A DNA stretch of 64,000 bases from CAZOVK01 sp964583165 (GTDB lineage: Bacteria > Bacillota > Clostridia > Lachnospirales > WRAX01). This document shows, piece after piece, positions 1 to 8,498 of this stretch; within the stretch, counting starts at the first letter, position 1; every line of letters starts with the position of its first letter. The notes beneath the pieces are model-generated. The model did not search any database, was not told where the DNA came from, and was given only the letters and a program-made list of their open reading frames with translations. A program made the translations under genes and the position numbers. Where the stretch lies: assembly GCA_964583165.1 (NCBI GenBank), contig CAZOVK010000001.1, positions 62,001-126,000 of the forward strand, in the 5' to 3' direction.

Positions 1-309
1 AGCGCGTTGAGCCGCGATTATCGCGTCAACAACATTGTCAACACGACCGCCCGACAGATAGTGTGATTCAAGCTGGTTCAGTGTCGCGTCTACGCCTGCC
101 TTAGTCGCCTTTATAAGCGGCTTAATAATCTTTTCGGGGCGAACGCGACGCAACCTCATACCGACAAGGCTGAAAATACTGACTCTGACTCCCGCCGACA
201 CGGCAGAAATCCAGAGCCCAACGGGGACAAAGCTGAGGAACACGGACAACAGCGTGACAACTACGGCTATTGTCAGAATAATGGTGATAAGCAGATACGG
301 GTCTAACAT
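1..309 (-). CDS. floA: Flotillin-like protein FloA, 3' end outside window (partial)
   Basis: This is the first 103 codons of a flotillin-like scaffold protein of bacterial membrane microdomains; the gene runs off the left edge. The translation starts with one hydrophobic membrane segment (about residues 4-30) followed by FVPVGLWISA, SLVGMRLRRV and NQLESHYLSGG, which are hallmark stretches of FloA/YqfA. The ATG at 309-307 is preceded by AAAGGAG at good spacing. It lies 23 bases after nfeD on the same strand, matching the conserved nfeD-floA pairing of Firmicutes. Family knowledge: FloA oligomerises on the inner membrane leaflet and influences membrane fluidity and signalling. Confidence 0.9.
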   Translation of the reverse strand, partial: MLDPYLLITIILTIAVVVTLLSVFLSFVPVGLWISAVSAGVRVSIFSLVGMRLRRVRPEKIIKPLIKATKAGVDATLNQLESHYLSGGRVDNVVDAIIAAQRA

Positions 310-332
310 AGTGATTAGCTCCTTTCATATTA

Positions 333-824
333 TCAGTTTGATTGTGGCTCTTCTTCGTGGCGCGCTTGTGTTTGAGAAACAATAATCTTGCCCTCGCGTA
401 CCTCTACGACCTTGACATAACTCTTCTCAGGGATGTACTGACCGTTTGAGTGAACCTCTAAGACATTGCCCGAAAAATTCACATTACCGACAGGGCGTAG
501 GCTCGTTACGGCGATACCCTCTCTGCCTAAGAGGTTAGAATAATCCGTTACCTTTTCGGTTTTGAGTGTTTCATTGAGAATCAGACGTCCGTAGAGTTGG
601 CTGTTCTTAATATACCGCAAGAACACGACAACAACAACGCCCACGCCTACGATTTCGGCCAGAACCAGAACATACCCATAAGGCATGAACACGGCCGTAA
701 TAACGCAGGCAACAGCCATACTGATGATACCCGCCGCGCCAAAGACCGAAAACCCCGGCGCGATACCTTCGGCAATCATCAGGGCAGTACCCGCGATGAG
801 TAAAAGAATGATTACAAAGAGCAT
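333..824 (-). CDS. NfeD-like membrane protein (short form)
   Basis: A 163-residue protein with three hydrophobic segments (about residues 2-18, 27-49 and 50-73) followed by a soluble beta-rich tail (about 98-155) typical of the NfeD OB-fold. This is the short NfeD form that lacks the N-terminal ClpP-like protease domain. The frame is open further upstream, to a possible start at 1013, but that would overlap the divergent gene. The ATG at 824 has a strong GAGGAGGGG Shine-Dalgarno and begins at the first membrane helix, so it is preferred. It is co-transcribed with floA, and NfeD proteins are thought to act with flotillins. Confidence 0.85.
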   Translation of the reverse strand: MLFVIILLLIAGTALMIAEGIAPGFSVFGAAGIISMAVACVITAVFMPYGYVLVLAEIVGVGVVVVVFLRYIKNSQLYGRLILNETLKTEKVTDYSNLLGREGIAVTSLRPVGNVNFSGNVLEVHSNGQYIPEKSYVKVVEVREGKIIVSQTQARHEEEPQSN

Positions 825-846
825 GTTTAACCCCTCCTCATAGCTC

Positions 847-881
847 TTACACCAGTGTAACACAGTTTGGTTCATTTTCAA
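847..881 (-). promoter_or_regulatory. Promoter of nfeD-floA with palindrome over the -10
   Basis: On the minus strand TTGAAA (881-876) and TACACT (859-854) are 16 bases apart, a plausible sigma-A promoter about 30 bases upstream of the nfeD start. The inverted repeat TTACAC-N2-GTGTAA (847-860) covers the -10 exactly, as a repressor operator would. No regulator is identified, and the short palindrome could be chance. Confidence 0.45.
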
Positions 882-978
882 GAACCTTTTATAAATATTA
901 ACGTGCCCAGCTTTTGCATAGTCTGATACATTATTTTTGCGCATAAATTCTTGTAATGAGATTTTTGGAGGCTTTATT

Positions 979-1845
979 GTGGTTACTAAATTAGTGGCAG
1001 AGATAGGTTGCAACCATTGCGGCGACGTGAGGATAGCAAAACAGCTTATAACGGCGGCGGCTGTGTTTGCGCGGGCTGATGTGGTGAAGTTTCAAAAGCG
1101 GAACCCGCGCGAGTTATTGAGTTTCGGCGAATATAACCGCCCACACCCGAACCCCGAGCACGCTTACGGCGCGACATACGGCGAACACCGCGAGTTTCTG
1201 GAGTTCTCGGCTAAAACACACAGAGAGTTGTCAGAATTTTGTGATGACATGGGCATAGAATATGCGTGTTCTGTTTGGGACAATACGAGCGCTTCTGAAA
1301 TTGCGGAGATAAACCCTTCTTACATAAAGATACCGTCACCCAAGAACGCCGATATGGGGCTTATTGGTTGGTTAATAGACAACTATGACGGGAAAATTCA
1401 CGTTAGTTTGGGCATGACAACGCGTAGTGAGGAAGAAAGGCTTATCGAGTGCTTTGAAAAGGCGGGGCGACTGAGGGATTTAACGATTTACGCCTGTACT
1501 TCGGCATATCCTGTGGCGTTTTCTGATATTTGTTTGTTGGAGATTAGGCGGTTGGTTGATACCTACGGCGGTATGGTTGATGCAATAGGTTTTTCGGGTC
1601 ATCATAACGGTATCGCGGTGGATATAGCGGCGGCTACTTTGGGCGCTTCGGTCATTGAGCGGCATTTTACACTTGACCGAACATGGAAAGGCACTGACCA
1701 TGCCGCATCATTAGAGCCTGACGGTTTGAGAAAGCTCAAACGTGATTTGGATAATACGGCACTCGCGCTCACGTATAAGCCCGCCGAGTTGCTGGAGTGT
1801 GAGATGCCGAGCTATAAAAAGCTCAAAGGGGGCGGAAACGTATGA
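979..1845 (+). CDS. NeuB-family sialic/nonulosonic acid synthase, lacking the SAF domain
   Basis: A 288-residue TIM-barrel protein of the N-acetylneuraminate synthase family, which condenses phosphoenolpyruvate with an N-acyl hexosamine to a nine-carbon acid sugar. The family opening AEIGCNHCGD, the strand VVKFQKRNP, the YIKIPSPKNAD segment and the late ERHFTLD and GTDHAASLEP motifs are all visible. Typical NeuB proteins are about 340 residues with a C-terminal antifreeze-like (SAF) domain; here the protein ends straight after the barrel. The start is the GTG at 979, seven bases after GGAGG; an in-frame ATG at 937 lacks a ribosome site. It overlaps the next gene by four bases (ATGA). The exact sugar is not determined. 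Confidence 0.82.
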   Translation: MVTKLVAEIGCNHCGDVRIAKQLITAAAVFARADVVKFQKRNPRELLSFGEYNRPHPNPEHAYGATYGEHREFLEFSAKTHRELSEFCDDMGIEYACSVWDNTSASEIAEINPSYIKIPSPKNADMGLIGWLIDNYDGKIHVSLGMTTRSEEERLIECFEKAGRLRDLTIYACTSAYPVAFSDICLLEIRRLVDTYGGMVDAIGFSGHHNGIAVDIAAATLGASVIERHFTLDRTWKGTDHAASLEPDGLRKLKRDLDNTALALTYKPAELLECEMPSYKKLKGGGNV

Positions 1846-2501
1846 AGCATATCGCGCTCATACCCGCGAGGGGCGGGAGTAAAACGATACCGCTTAAAAA
1901 CATCAGACCGTTTCGCGGCAGACCGCTGATTTATTGGGTTCTTGACGCGGCTTGCGCCTGTTCGGGTTTAGACGCGGTGTATGTGAGCACGGACAGTGAT
2001 TTGATAGCGGAAGTCGCGCAGGCACATAGCCCACAAGTTCGGATATTCAACCGCGCCGCCGAAACAGCGACGGACACGGCTAGTACTGAAAGTGCCATGC
2101 TGGAGTTCGCGAAAGCTTTTGAGTTCGAGAAAATGGTGTTGATTCAAGCAACCATGCCGTTTTTGAGCGCGACGCATCTGTCACGCGGGCTGGAGCTCAT
2201 GGAACAAGGTTTTGACTCCGTTTTAAGCGTTGTTCGCATGAAACGCTTTGTCTGGAACGAAAACGGCGGGGCGGTTGAGCCACTCAATTATGACCCCCAA
2301 AACCGCCCGCGCCGTCAAGATTTTAACGGTGTGTTGATTGAAAACGGTTCTTTTTATATCACTTCGCGGGAAAGATTATTGCAAACGAAATGCCGTTTGA
2401 GCGGGCGCGTTGCGGCTGTTGAAATGCCCGAATATACATTCACAGAGCTTGACGAGCCGCAAGATTGGGTGACGCTGGAAAATTTGTCTAGTTTTCGTTA
2501 A
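1842..2501 (+). CDS. Acylneuraminate cytidylyltransferase (CMP-sugar synthetase)
   Basis: A 219-residue nucleotidyltransferase that activates a nonulosonic acid with CTP to give a CMP-sugar for surface glycosylation. The nucleotide-binding start ALIPARGGSKTIPLKNI is diagnostic, followed by VYVSTDSDLIAEVA and a late VLIENGSFYITSRE. The ATG overlaps the stop of the NeuB-like gene and has GGGGGCGG upstream, so the two are translationally coupled. Together they form a minimal synthase-activation pair; no epimerase or sugar transferase is seen nearby. Its last 14 bases overlap the convergent membrane-protein gene. Whether the sugar is sialic, legionaminic or pseudaminic acid cannot be told from sequence alone. 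Confidence 0.87.
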   Translation: MKHIALIPARGGSKTIPLKNIRPFRGRPLIYWVLDAACACSGLDAVYVSTDSDLIAEVAQAHSPQVRIFNRAAETATDTASTESAMLEFAKAFEFEKMVLIQATMPFLSATHLSRGLELMEQGFDSVLSVVRMKRFVWNENGGAVEPLNYDPQNRPRRQDFNGVLIENGSFYITSRERLLQTKCRLSGRVAAVEMPEYTFTELDEPQDWVTLENLSSFR

Positions 2502-2913
2502 GACGGCGGCTCTTGTATAACCTAAACCAATAAAACAGGCTGATTAACACCGAACAGATACACGTGACCCAACCGCGAAATGTGTCGGTGAGCATACCGC
2601 CCTCAAACAGCGGTTCACTTATATGGCGCAGGTTGAGCACGAACATAACGACCGCGCACGCGCTCATAATGCCAAAGATAATGTTCATGCGAGGGTGCCC
2701 GACATACACATCATTTAACGTCATTATGGTAAGAACGATAAGAAATGAGATATACAGCCCAATCAACGCGCCGTTAAACGTACTCGCCCAGATGATGCCG
2801 AAATCGCGGAGAAACATATCAAACAAGATATACACCATCAGAAAGATGTACCCCGCAGTGCAGGCATTGCCGCGCACGAGTTTCTGGCGCTCGTCAAAAT
2901 CAAAGTTTTTCAT
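2488..2913 (-). CDS. Four-helix membrane protein paired with XRE regulator
   Basis: A 141-residue protein with four predicted membrane helices (about residues 20-38, 48-65, 74-94 and 112-128) and short charged ends. The ATG at 2913 has GGGAGGTAGG upstream and overlaps the end of the XRE regulator by 14 bases, so the two form one transcription unit. Small four-helix proteins of unknown function next to a Cro/C1-type regulator are a recurrent arrangement in Firmicutes. No catalytic motif is seen. Its 3' end overlaps the convergent CMP-sugar synthetase gene by 14 bases. Confidence 0.75.
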   Translation of the reverse strand: MKNFDFDERQKLVRGNACTAGYIFLMVYILFDMFLRDFGIIWASTFNGALIGLYISFLIVLTIMTLNDVYVGHPRMNIIFGIMSACAVVMFVLNLRHISEPLFEGGMLTDTFRGWVTCICSVLISLFYWFRLYKSRRLNEN

Positions 2914-3115
2914 TGTTCCCTACCTCCCAGAATAATTCGTCCAGCGTTCGACCCAGCGCGTGGCAAATTGCGCGGCAAAGCTTGATTGTGGGGTTATATT
3001 CACCCAGTTCGATTAGGTTAATCGTCTGGCGCGAAACACCCACGGCATCGGCTAGTTGCTGTTGTGTCAAATCGAGCGCCGCACGCGCCGACTTCATTTT
3101 CAGATTCTTTGGCAT
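2900..3115 (-). CDS. XRE-family (Cro/C1-type) transcriptional regulator
   Basis: A 71-residue single-domain DNA-binding protein. The helix-turn-helix is clear: LTQQQLADAVGVSRQTINLIE, then the helix-three and tail region ICHALGRTLDELFWEV typical of the compact YgzD/YozG-like HTH_3 family. The ATG at 3115 follows AGAGGTGG. It is the first gene of a two-gene unit with the downstream membrane protein and is served by a near-perfect sigma-A promoter at 3133-3161. Likely role, by analogy: local repressor of its own operon; the target is unknown. Confidence 0.9.
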   Translation of the reverse strand: MPKNLKMKSARAALDLTQQQLADAVGVSRQTINLIELGEYNPTIKLCRAICHALGRTLDELFWEVGNNEKL

Positions 3116-3132
3116 CTGACCACCTCTGGCAT

Positions 3133-3161
3133 ATTATATGATATAAATATATAAATGTCAA
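3133..3161 (-). promoter_or_regulatory. Consensus sigma-A promoter of the XRE operon
   Basis: Minus strand: TTGACA (3161-3156), 17-base spacer, TATAAT (3138-3133). Both hexamers match the consensus exactly. The predicted start is about ten bases before the Shine-Dalgarno of the XRE gene. Confidence 0.8.
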
Positions 3162-3191
3162 GTATAATATATATTAAATATGCGATAGACG

Positions 3192-3227
3192 ACAATACAA
3201 AACCGCCTCACGGCGGTTTTGTATTGT
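3192..3227 (-). terminator. Rho-independent terminator after DUF1232 gene
   Basis: A perfect 16-bp stem (3192-3207 with 3212-3227) closes a TCAC loop; the stem begins just after the DUF1232 stop codon. The A/T-rich outer part of the stem supplies a U-rich 3' side in either direction, so it may act bidirectionally. Confidence 0.75.
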
Positions 3228-3228
3228 G

Positions 3229-3597
3229 TTATTTGATTATAGCTTGCACTATCAACCATATGACCAAGAGCCAAATCAACACGATTGGTAGGGCGTAGTA
3301 CCACTTTTTGGGTTTCCCGCTTGCCCACATGCCCTCGGCTTCTTTTTGGCATTCGGCGAAGACTTCGGGAGGTATCATGTTCAGCGTAAGCGCGATAAGC
3401 GCCGGAAGCAGAATAATGTCGTCCAGAAGCCCCAAAACGGGTATGAAATCGGGTATAAAGTCGATGGGGGAGAGGGCGTAAACGATTGTGAACGCCGCCA
3501 AGACTTTGGCTAAAAGCGGCGTTTCTTTGCGCTTCATAGCTAGAAAAACAGCGGGTATGTCGGTTTTGAGTTTCTTAGCGCGTTCCTTTAAGTTCAT
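3229..3597 (-). CDS. DUF1232 (YkvA-like) membrane protein
   Basis: A 122-residue protein carrying the DUF1232 signature YALSPIDFIPDFIPVLG at about residues 40-56, followed by the hydrophobic stretch LDDIILLPALIALTLNM. A C-terminal membrane helix (about 99-119) anchors it. The ATG has AAGGGGAT upstream. Family function is unknown; members are small membrane-associated proteins. It stands alone between the ynbB-like gene and a strong terminator. Confidence 0.88.
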   Translation of the reverse strand: MNLKERAKKLKTDIPAVFLAMKRKETPLLAKVLAAFTIVYALSPIDFIPDFIPVLGLLDDIILLPALIALTLNMIPPEVFAECQKEAEGMWASGKPKKWYYALPIVLIWLLVIWLIVQAIIK

Positions 3598-3624
3598 AAT
3601 TATCCCCTTATTTTTAGGAGCGGA

Positions 3625-4896
3625 TTATCTGCGTTTTTGTAACTCGTTGACCGCCTTGACCACACCATATTTCCCGTGTTCAAACGTAAGCGCCCCTTGC
3701 ATGTAGACGATAAACGGCTCGCGCATGGGCGCATCTGCCGACAGTTCTATGCTCGCGCCCGAAGTGAACGCCCCCGCCGCCATGATAACGGGGCAATCGT
3801 AACCGGGCATATCCCAACCTTCGGGGGTCACAAACGCGTCAACTGGCGCGGCGGCTTGAATACCACGGCAGAAAGCCGTGACGGCTTCGGGGTTACCCAA
3901 CTTTATGGCTTGAACAATATCAGCGCGTATGTCTTTACTGTGCGGGAGGGTTTCAAAGCCCAGACGTTCGCACACAGCCGCCGCATAAACGGCCGTCTTC
4001 ACCGCGGCGGCCGTGACTGTCGGGGCGATAAACAAACCCTGAATCATCTTAGGCGTAACACCCAGCCCGGGGCCGACCTCCGCGCCCAGACCGGGGGCTG
4101 TTAGTCGGTAGGCGGCGTTTTCTACGTATTTGCGCTTGCCTGCGATATATCCGCCGACAGGCGCAAGACCGCCGCCCGGGTTCTTGATTAGTGAGCCGAC
4201 AACCAAATCGGCGCCCACATCAGACGGTTCAATGGTTTCGACAAACTCACCATAACAGTTATCCACCATTATGATGACATCTTTATCGATTGAGCGTATA
4301 AAGTCAATGGCATCCTTTATATCCGTGACCGATAAGGATTTACGCCACTTATAACCCTTTGAACGCTGAATCGAAACCAGCTTCACGCCATCTTCAAGAG
4401 CGGTTTTAACAGCCTCAAAGTCTAACATGCCGTCTTCTGTGAGTTCGGTTTGTTTATAATAAATGCCATGTTCAGAAAGACTACCCGCTGTTTCTCGTAT
4501 GCCGATTACCCCTTGAAGCGTGTCATAGGGCGCCCCCGTTACGCAAAGCAGGGTGTCGCCGTGGCGTAGATTCCCGAATAGCGCGACAGACAGGGCGTGT
4601 GTGCCCGATACGATTTGTGGGCGCACAAGCGCGGCTTCTGTGTGGAATACGTCGGCGTAAATGCTCTCGAGCGTATCACGCCCCGCGTCATTGTAGCCGT
4701 AACCTGTTGTATACGCGAAATGTGATTCTGACAGGCGGTTTTTCTGCATGGCAGATAGGACTTTCAGTTGATTTATACTCGCGATTTCGTCAATACTGTC
4801 AAACTTGTCCTTACATTCGACCAAAACCTCGGCGCAAAGCTTTGCGATTTGAGGTTCTATGCCGAATGTGTTGACCCAAATATCCGTTAAACTCAT
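3625..4896 (-). CDS. PLP-dependent YnbB-like protein (methionine gamma-lyase/aluminium resistance family)
   Basis: A 423-residue fold-type I pyridoxal-phosphate enzyme of the family annotated as aluminium resistance protein or methionine gamma-lyase family (YnbB in Bacillus). Features seen: SGTHALSVALFGNL for cofactor binding, IMVDNCYGEF with the cofactor aspartate, and GSLIKNPGGGLAP with the Schiff-base lysine. The true substrate of this family is not settled. The start overlaps the miaA stop by four bases (ATGA) and has GGAGAG upstream. Neighbouring miaA and mutL are commonly found beside it in Firmicutes, so the placement is conserved. Confidence 0.87.
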   Translation of the reverse strand: MSLTDIWVNTFGIEPQIAKLCAEVLVECKDKFDSIDEIASINQLKVLSAMQKNRLSESHFAYTTGYGYNDAGRDTLESIYADVFHTEAALVRPQIVSGTHALSVALFGNLRHGDTLLCVTGAPYDTLQGVIGIRETAGSLSEHGIYYKQTELTEDGMLDFEAVKTALEDGVKLVSIQRSKGYKWRKSLSVTDIKDAIDFIRSIDKDVIIMVDNCYGEFVETIEPSDVGADLVVGSLIKNPGGGLAPVGGYIAGKRKYVENAAYRLTAPGLGAEVGPGLGVTPKMIQGLFIAPTVTAAAVKTAVYAAAVCERLGFETLPHSKDIRADIVQAIKLGNPEAVTAFCRGIQAAAPVDAFVTPEGWDMPGYDCPVIMAAGAFTSGASIELSADAPMREPFIVYMQGALTFEHGKYGVVKAVNELQKRR

Positions 4897-5822
4897 ACTC
4901 TCTCCAGTGATTCAATGATTTGAGCGGCGATTGCGTCCGCGTCTTTGTAATTGCGTATGTCTAGCCACATGCCGCGCATTTGACCGCCGAACCATGTGAG
5001 TTGGCGTTTTGCCATGTGGCGCGTGTTGATTTTAATGTCGTAAATGGCTTGTTCTAGCGTGATTTCGCCGTCTAAATATGCCCAAACCTCTTTATAACCG
5101 ATACCGCGCATACTGGTTAGACTTCTCGCGTAACCCATTGATTTTAACCGCGCCACTTCGTCAATCAGACCGTTTTCGAGCATCTTGTCAACACGTATTT
5201 CTATTCGTTCATAGAGCTTTTGCCTGTCGTCTGTGAGGATGAAAACCGCGTAGTCGGTTTTGGCTTCGCGTGCGCGTTCTTTTGCGTTGTGGGATGAAAT
5301 GGGTTTGCCCGTAAGTTTGTGATACTCTAAGGCGCGAATTACGCGTTTGACGTTGTTTTCGTGAATGGCGCGGGCTGAAATAGGGTCAACCTCTGCCAGA
5401 CGCGCGTGTAAAGCGGCGTTGGAGTGCTCCTCGGCGAATGCCCAAAGTTCGGCGCGGTAATCATGGTCAGTGTCCATCTCTACGAATTGGTTGGCTTTGA
5501 TGAGGGCATTCAAATAAAAACCTGTGCCGCCCGCTATAATCGGTTGTTTGCCGCGTGTACGAATGTCCTTGATAGCTTCTTCGGCGCGGGCGCAAAAATC
5601 GAAGGCTGAAAACGGCGTGTCGGGCGTGATTTCGTCCATTAAGTAATGCGGAATGCCATCTTGCTCTGAAAGCGTGGGCTTCGCTGTTCCTATGTCCATG
5701 AATTTGTAAATCTGCATTGAATCGGCTGATATTATCTCGCCGCCTAAGCGTTTTGAAAGCGCGATTGCGACGGCGGTTTTGCCTGTGGCTGTAGGCCCTG
5801 CTATTACAATGTTTGGTAGCAT
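4893..5822 (-). CDS. miaA: tRNA dimethylallyltransferase MiaA
   Basis: A 309-residue enzyme that adds a dimethylallyl group to N6 of adenosine-37 in tRNAs reading codons that start with U. The P-loop GPTATGKTAVAI is at residues 9-20, followed by the ISADSMQIYKFMDIGTAKP substrate region and HYLMDEITPDTPFSAFDF. Length fits the family (about 300). It starts one base after mutL and overlaps the ynbB-like gene. MiaB, which further modifies the same base by methylthiolation, is encoded upstream in the same leftward cluster, so both steps are encoded together. Confidence 0.96.
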   Translation of the reverse strand: MLPNIVIAGPTATGKTAVAIALSKRLGGEIISADSMQIYKFMDIGTAKPTLSEQDGIPHYLMDEITPDTPFSAFDFCARAEEAIKDIRTRGKQPIIAGGTGFYLNALIKANQFVEMDTDHDYRAELWAFAEEHSNAALHARLAEVDPISARAIHENNVKRVIRALEYHKLTGKPISSHNAKERAREAKTDYAVFILTDDRQKLYERIEIRVDKMLENGLIDEVARLKSMGYARSLTSMRGIGYKEVWAYLDGEITLEQAIYDIKINTRHMAKRQLTWFGGQMRGMWLDIRNYKDADAIAAQIIESLERV

Positions 5823-5823
5823 G

Positions 5824-7635
5824 TTATGTCCTCAAAAACTTGCGCTCGATTTCGGCGCGTGTGATTTCTATGATAGTGGGGCGGCCGTGTGGGCATGTGA
5901 ACGGGTTCTCCAGCGTCAGCAGTTCCTTAATCAAGGCTTCGCTCTCTTGGTAACTCATATGGGCGTTGCCTTTGACGGCGGCCTTGCATGATAGCATAGC
6001 GAGCTTCTCAACGCGCACATCATACGTATTGGCCGAATCTTTGGGGCTTCGCGTGAGCATGTCTATGATTTCGTTCACGAAGCCAAAACCCGCGGGTTCG
6101 TCAAAGACTATGGGCACAGCCCTTAGCGCAAATGTATTATAGCCAAAATGTTCTATCTCAAAGCCCAGCGCGGTCAGCAATTCTTCGTTCTCGGTGAGGG
6201 CGGCGGCTTCTCTGTCTGTGAGTTCAAGCGCAACGGGCATTAGGAGCGGTTGTGACAGTTGTTGCTTTGACTTGAACGCGTCTGTGAACCGCTCGAATAA
6301 GATACGTTCGTGGGCGGCGTGTTGGTCTATCATATACATTGAATCGTCTTGGGTGAAGAGCCAATAAGTACCGAAAAGTTGACCGATTATGGTTGGGTGG
6401 CTAAAGTGGGCGCGGGCGGCTTTTTCGGTGGCCGGTTTGAGGGTAACCTCCGGTGAATTCGCCCTGTCAGCTAAAGCCGACTGTTCGGGCGGGTGGTCAG
6501 CTAGAGCCGACAGTGTTGACGAGTCGTGCAATACAATACGTTCGAGGTTGATTGTGGGTTTCGTGTGTGTGGGTTCTATAGTCATTACCGAAAACGCGTC
6601 TATCTGCTCGGTTTTGGTGATGGGCGCGAGTTTCACTGAGGGCACGGCAATGACGCGCTCAAGCGCACTTTGAACGGCGGCGTATACGGCGTTGTAAGCG
6701 GCGTGTTCGTCAGAGAACCGTATGTGCAGTTTCGCGGGATGGACGTTTACGTCGATTGCCGACGGGTCAATGTCTAGGTACAGCGCAAAAACGGGGAAGC
6801 GCCCCGCAAAAATACGCGTTCTGTAAGCGTCTTCAACGGCATGGGTTAGGATTTCTGACTTTATCATGCGGCGGTTTATGAAGAAGTGGTACAGCCCGCG
6901 ATTGCCACGTGTTTGGGTGGGTTCGCTGACGAAACCCGTTATGCGAAAGCCGTCTTGGGTGTAGTCAACATCTCTCAGGTTTTGGGCGACCTCGCGCCCA
7001 TAAACGGACGAAAAAGCCGAGCGCGGACTATGCCCCGCCGTGCGAAACATCTCTGAGCCGTTCAGTGTATACGTGTACTGGATATTGAAGTTACATAGTG
7101 CGTGCTGTTTCACGGCTTCGGAAATAAGCGCGTTTTCGGCGGCGGGCTTTTTGAGGAATTTCCGCCGAGCGGGCACGTTGTAGAAGAGGTTACGGACTGC
7201 AAAACTCGTGCCGACATTACAAGCCGCGCTTGACACGCTGTCAAAACGCCCGCCTTCAATCAGAACGCGCGTTCCGTTATTTTCTTGCGCCGTGCGCGTA
7301 AGCATTTCTACTTGTGAAACACCCGCGATACTCGATAACGCCTCTCCGCGAAAGCCCATTGTAAGTATTGTTTCTAAATCGTCAATGGATGTAATCTTAC
7401 TCGTCGCGTGGCGCAAAAACGCCGTTTCTGCCTGTTCGCGCGGGATGCCCGAGCCGTTGTCTGTTACGCGGATGAGGTATTCGGCGGCTTCGGCTGAAAT
7501 GCGCGTGGCCCCGCCGTCAACGGCATTGTCTAACAGTTCCTTTATGACTGACGCGGGGCGTTCTATGACCTCGCCCGCCGCGATTTTGTCTATCAAATGT
7601 GAATCAAGTACGCGAATTTCGGGTATTTTAGTCAC
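5824..7635 (-). CDS. mutL: DNA mismatch repair protein MutL
   Basis: A 603-residue GHKL ATPase that links MutS recognition to strand incision. N-terminal motifs: IAAGEVIERP, the ATP-binding RVTDNGSGIP and GFRGEALSSIA. The C-terminus has the endonuclease motif DQHAAHERILFE (437-448) and CPHGRP (581-586), so this is the nicking type found in organisms without MutH. The start is a GTG whose Shine-Dalgarno is unusually close, so the exact start is uncertain; the first conserved residues (IPEIRVLD) follow at once. It is in the mutS transcription unit, separated from it by a methyltransferase gene. Confidence 0.96.
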   Translation of the reverse strand: MTKIPEIRVLDSHLIDKIAAGEVIERPASVIKELLDNAVDGGATRISAEAAEYLIRVTDNGSGIPREQAETAFLRHATSKITSIDDLETILTMGFRGEALSSIAGVSQVEMLTRTAQENNGTRVLIEGGRFDSVSSAACNVGTSFAVRNLFYNVPARRKFLKKPAAENALISEAVKQHALCNFNIQYTYTLNGSEMFRTAGHSPRSAFSSVYGREVAQNLRDVDYTQDGFRITGFVSEPTQTRGNRGLYHFFINRRMIKSEILTHAVEDAYRTRIFAGRFPVFALYLDIDPSAIDVNVHPAKLHIRFSDEHAAYNAVYAAVQSALERVIAVPSVKLAPITKTEQIDAFSVMTIEPTHTKPTINLERIVLHDSSTLSALADHPPEQSALADRANSPEVTLKPATEKAARAHFSHPTIIGQLFGTYWLFTQDDSMYMIDQHAAHERILFERFTDAFKSKQQLSQPLLMPVALELTDREAAALTENEELLTALGFEIEHFGYNTFALRAVPIVFDEPAGFGFVNEIIDMLTRSPKDSANTYDVRVEKLAMLSCKAAVKGNAHMSYQESEALIKELLTLENPFTCPHGRPTIIEITRAEIERKFLRT

Positions 7636-7653
7636 CTCAGTGAGATATCTTCA

Positions 7654-8475
7654 TTAAAGTTTGCGCGCAATATACAGAGCGTGCCCACAAGTTTCAAGCA
7701 AAGCTGGGTCTTCGGCGGTTTGGTTAATCAAGCCGATAATGGTTTGGAAGAGCGGCGGGTTTGATTCTGACAGCTCGTATAGCTTTGCTTCGCGGTTATA
7801 ACCAAAGCTTCTTATTGAGCGGAGCAGAACCTTTGTAAAGGCCGTGTCTGCAAACAACTGTTCAAGTTCGGCCGAGGTCGGGTAATAACCTTCTTGAAAG
7901 CCGACAGCGGCGTTGTTGTGGAATTTGCCTGTTTCAAACACGTCAGTTAGATTGTCGGCGTTAACTTGGTTGGGGAAATACAGACAGCGCGAGAACACGC
8001 CGACAGCGCCCGTCAAGTAGGGTATGAAGCTTGCGAAAACCAGACCGCCAGATTTTAAGACGCGTTTCACTTCGCTTAGGCATTGTACGCGCTCGCGGTT
8101 TTCCAGTAGGTGATAAAGAGGGCCGAAGAGGATTATCGAATCGAAGCTCTCGTCAGCATAACGGCTTAAATCCAAGGCGTTGACTACGTCTATGCCTTGA
8201 AGTGGCGGGAGATTGTTATCTTCGATATAGGACTTCGCCTGTTCCAACAACCTCTCTGACAAGTCGGCCAAAGTCACTTTGAAGCCACGCTTTGCCAATT
8301 CTATAGAATATCTGCCCGCGCCGCCCCCTAAATCTAAGATTGAGTCAGATTCTTTCAAGTGTTCTAAGAGGACGGAGAAAGCTATTTCAAACTCCAACCG
8401 CCCTTCGGGATTCATGAGTCGATTTTGTTCGTCAAAAACAGCGTAGTAGGCCTTGATTTTCTCAAAGTCTGTCAA
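7654..8475 (-). CDS. Class I SAM-dependent methyltransferase
   Basis: A 273-residue methyltransferase with the Rossmann SAM-binding motif ILDLGGGAGRYSIELAK (about residues 45-61), acidic loop TLADLSERLLEQA, and SFDSIILFGPLYHL as motif IV. The C-terminal third is helical and likely defines the substrate. It starts with TTG, preceded by AGGGGGG at six bases. It sits between mutS and mutL, but nothing in the sequence ties it to mismatch repair; the substrate is unknown. Confidence 0.85.
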   Translation of the reverse strand: MTDFEKIKAYYAVFDEQNRLMNPEGRLEFEIAFSVLLEHLKESDSILDLGGGAGRYSIELAKRGFKVTLADLSERLLEQAKSYIEDNNLPPLQGIDVVNALDLSRYADESFDSIILFGPLYHLLENRERVQCLSEVKRVLKSGGLVFASFIPYLTGAVGVFSRCLYFPNQVNADNLTDVFETGKFHNNAAVGFQEGYYPTSAELEQLFADTAFTKVLLRSIRSFGYNREAKLYELSESNPPLFQTIIGLINQTAEDPALLETCGHALYIARKL

Positions 8476-8498
8476 TATATCCCCCCTAATGGTAATAT

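Noticed and set aside
825..1013. N-terminal extension of nfeD to an ATG at 1013
   Set aside because: It would overlap the divergent NeuB-like gene and its promoter region; the ATG at 824 has a strong ribosome site and starts at the first helix.
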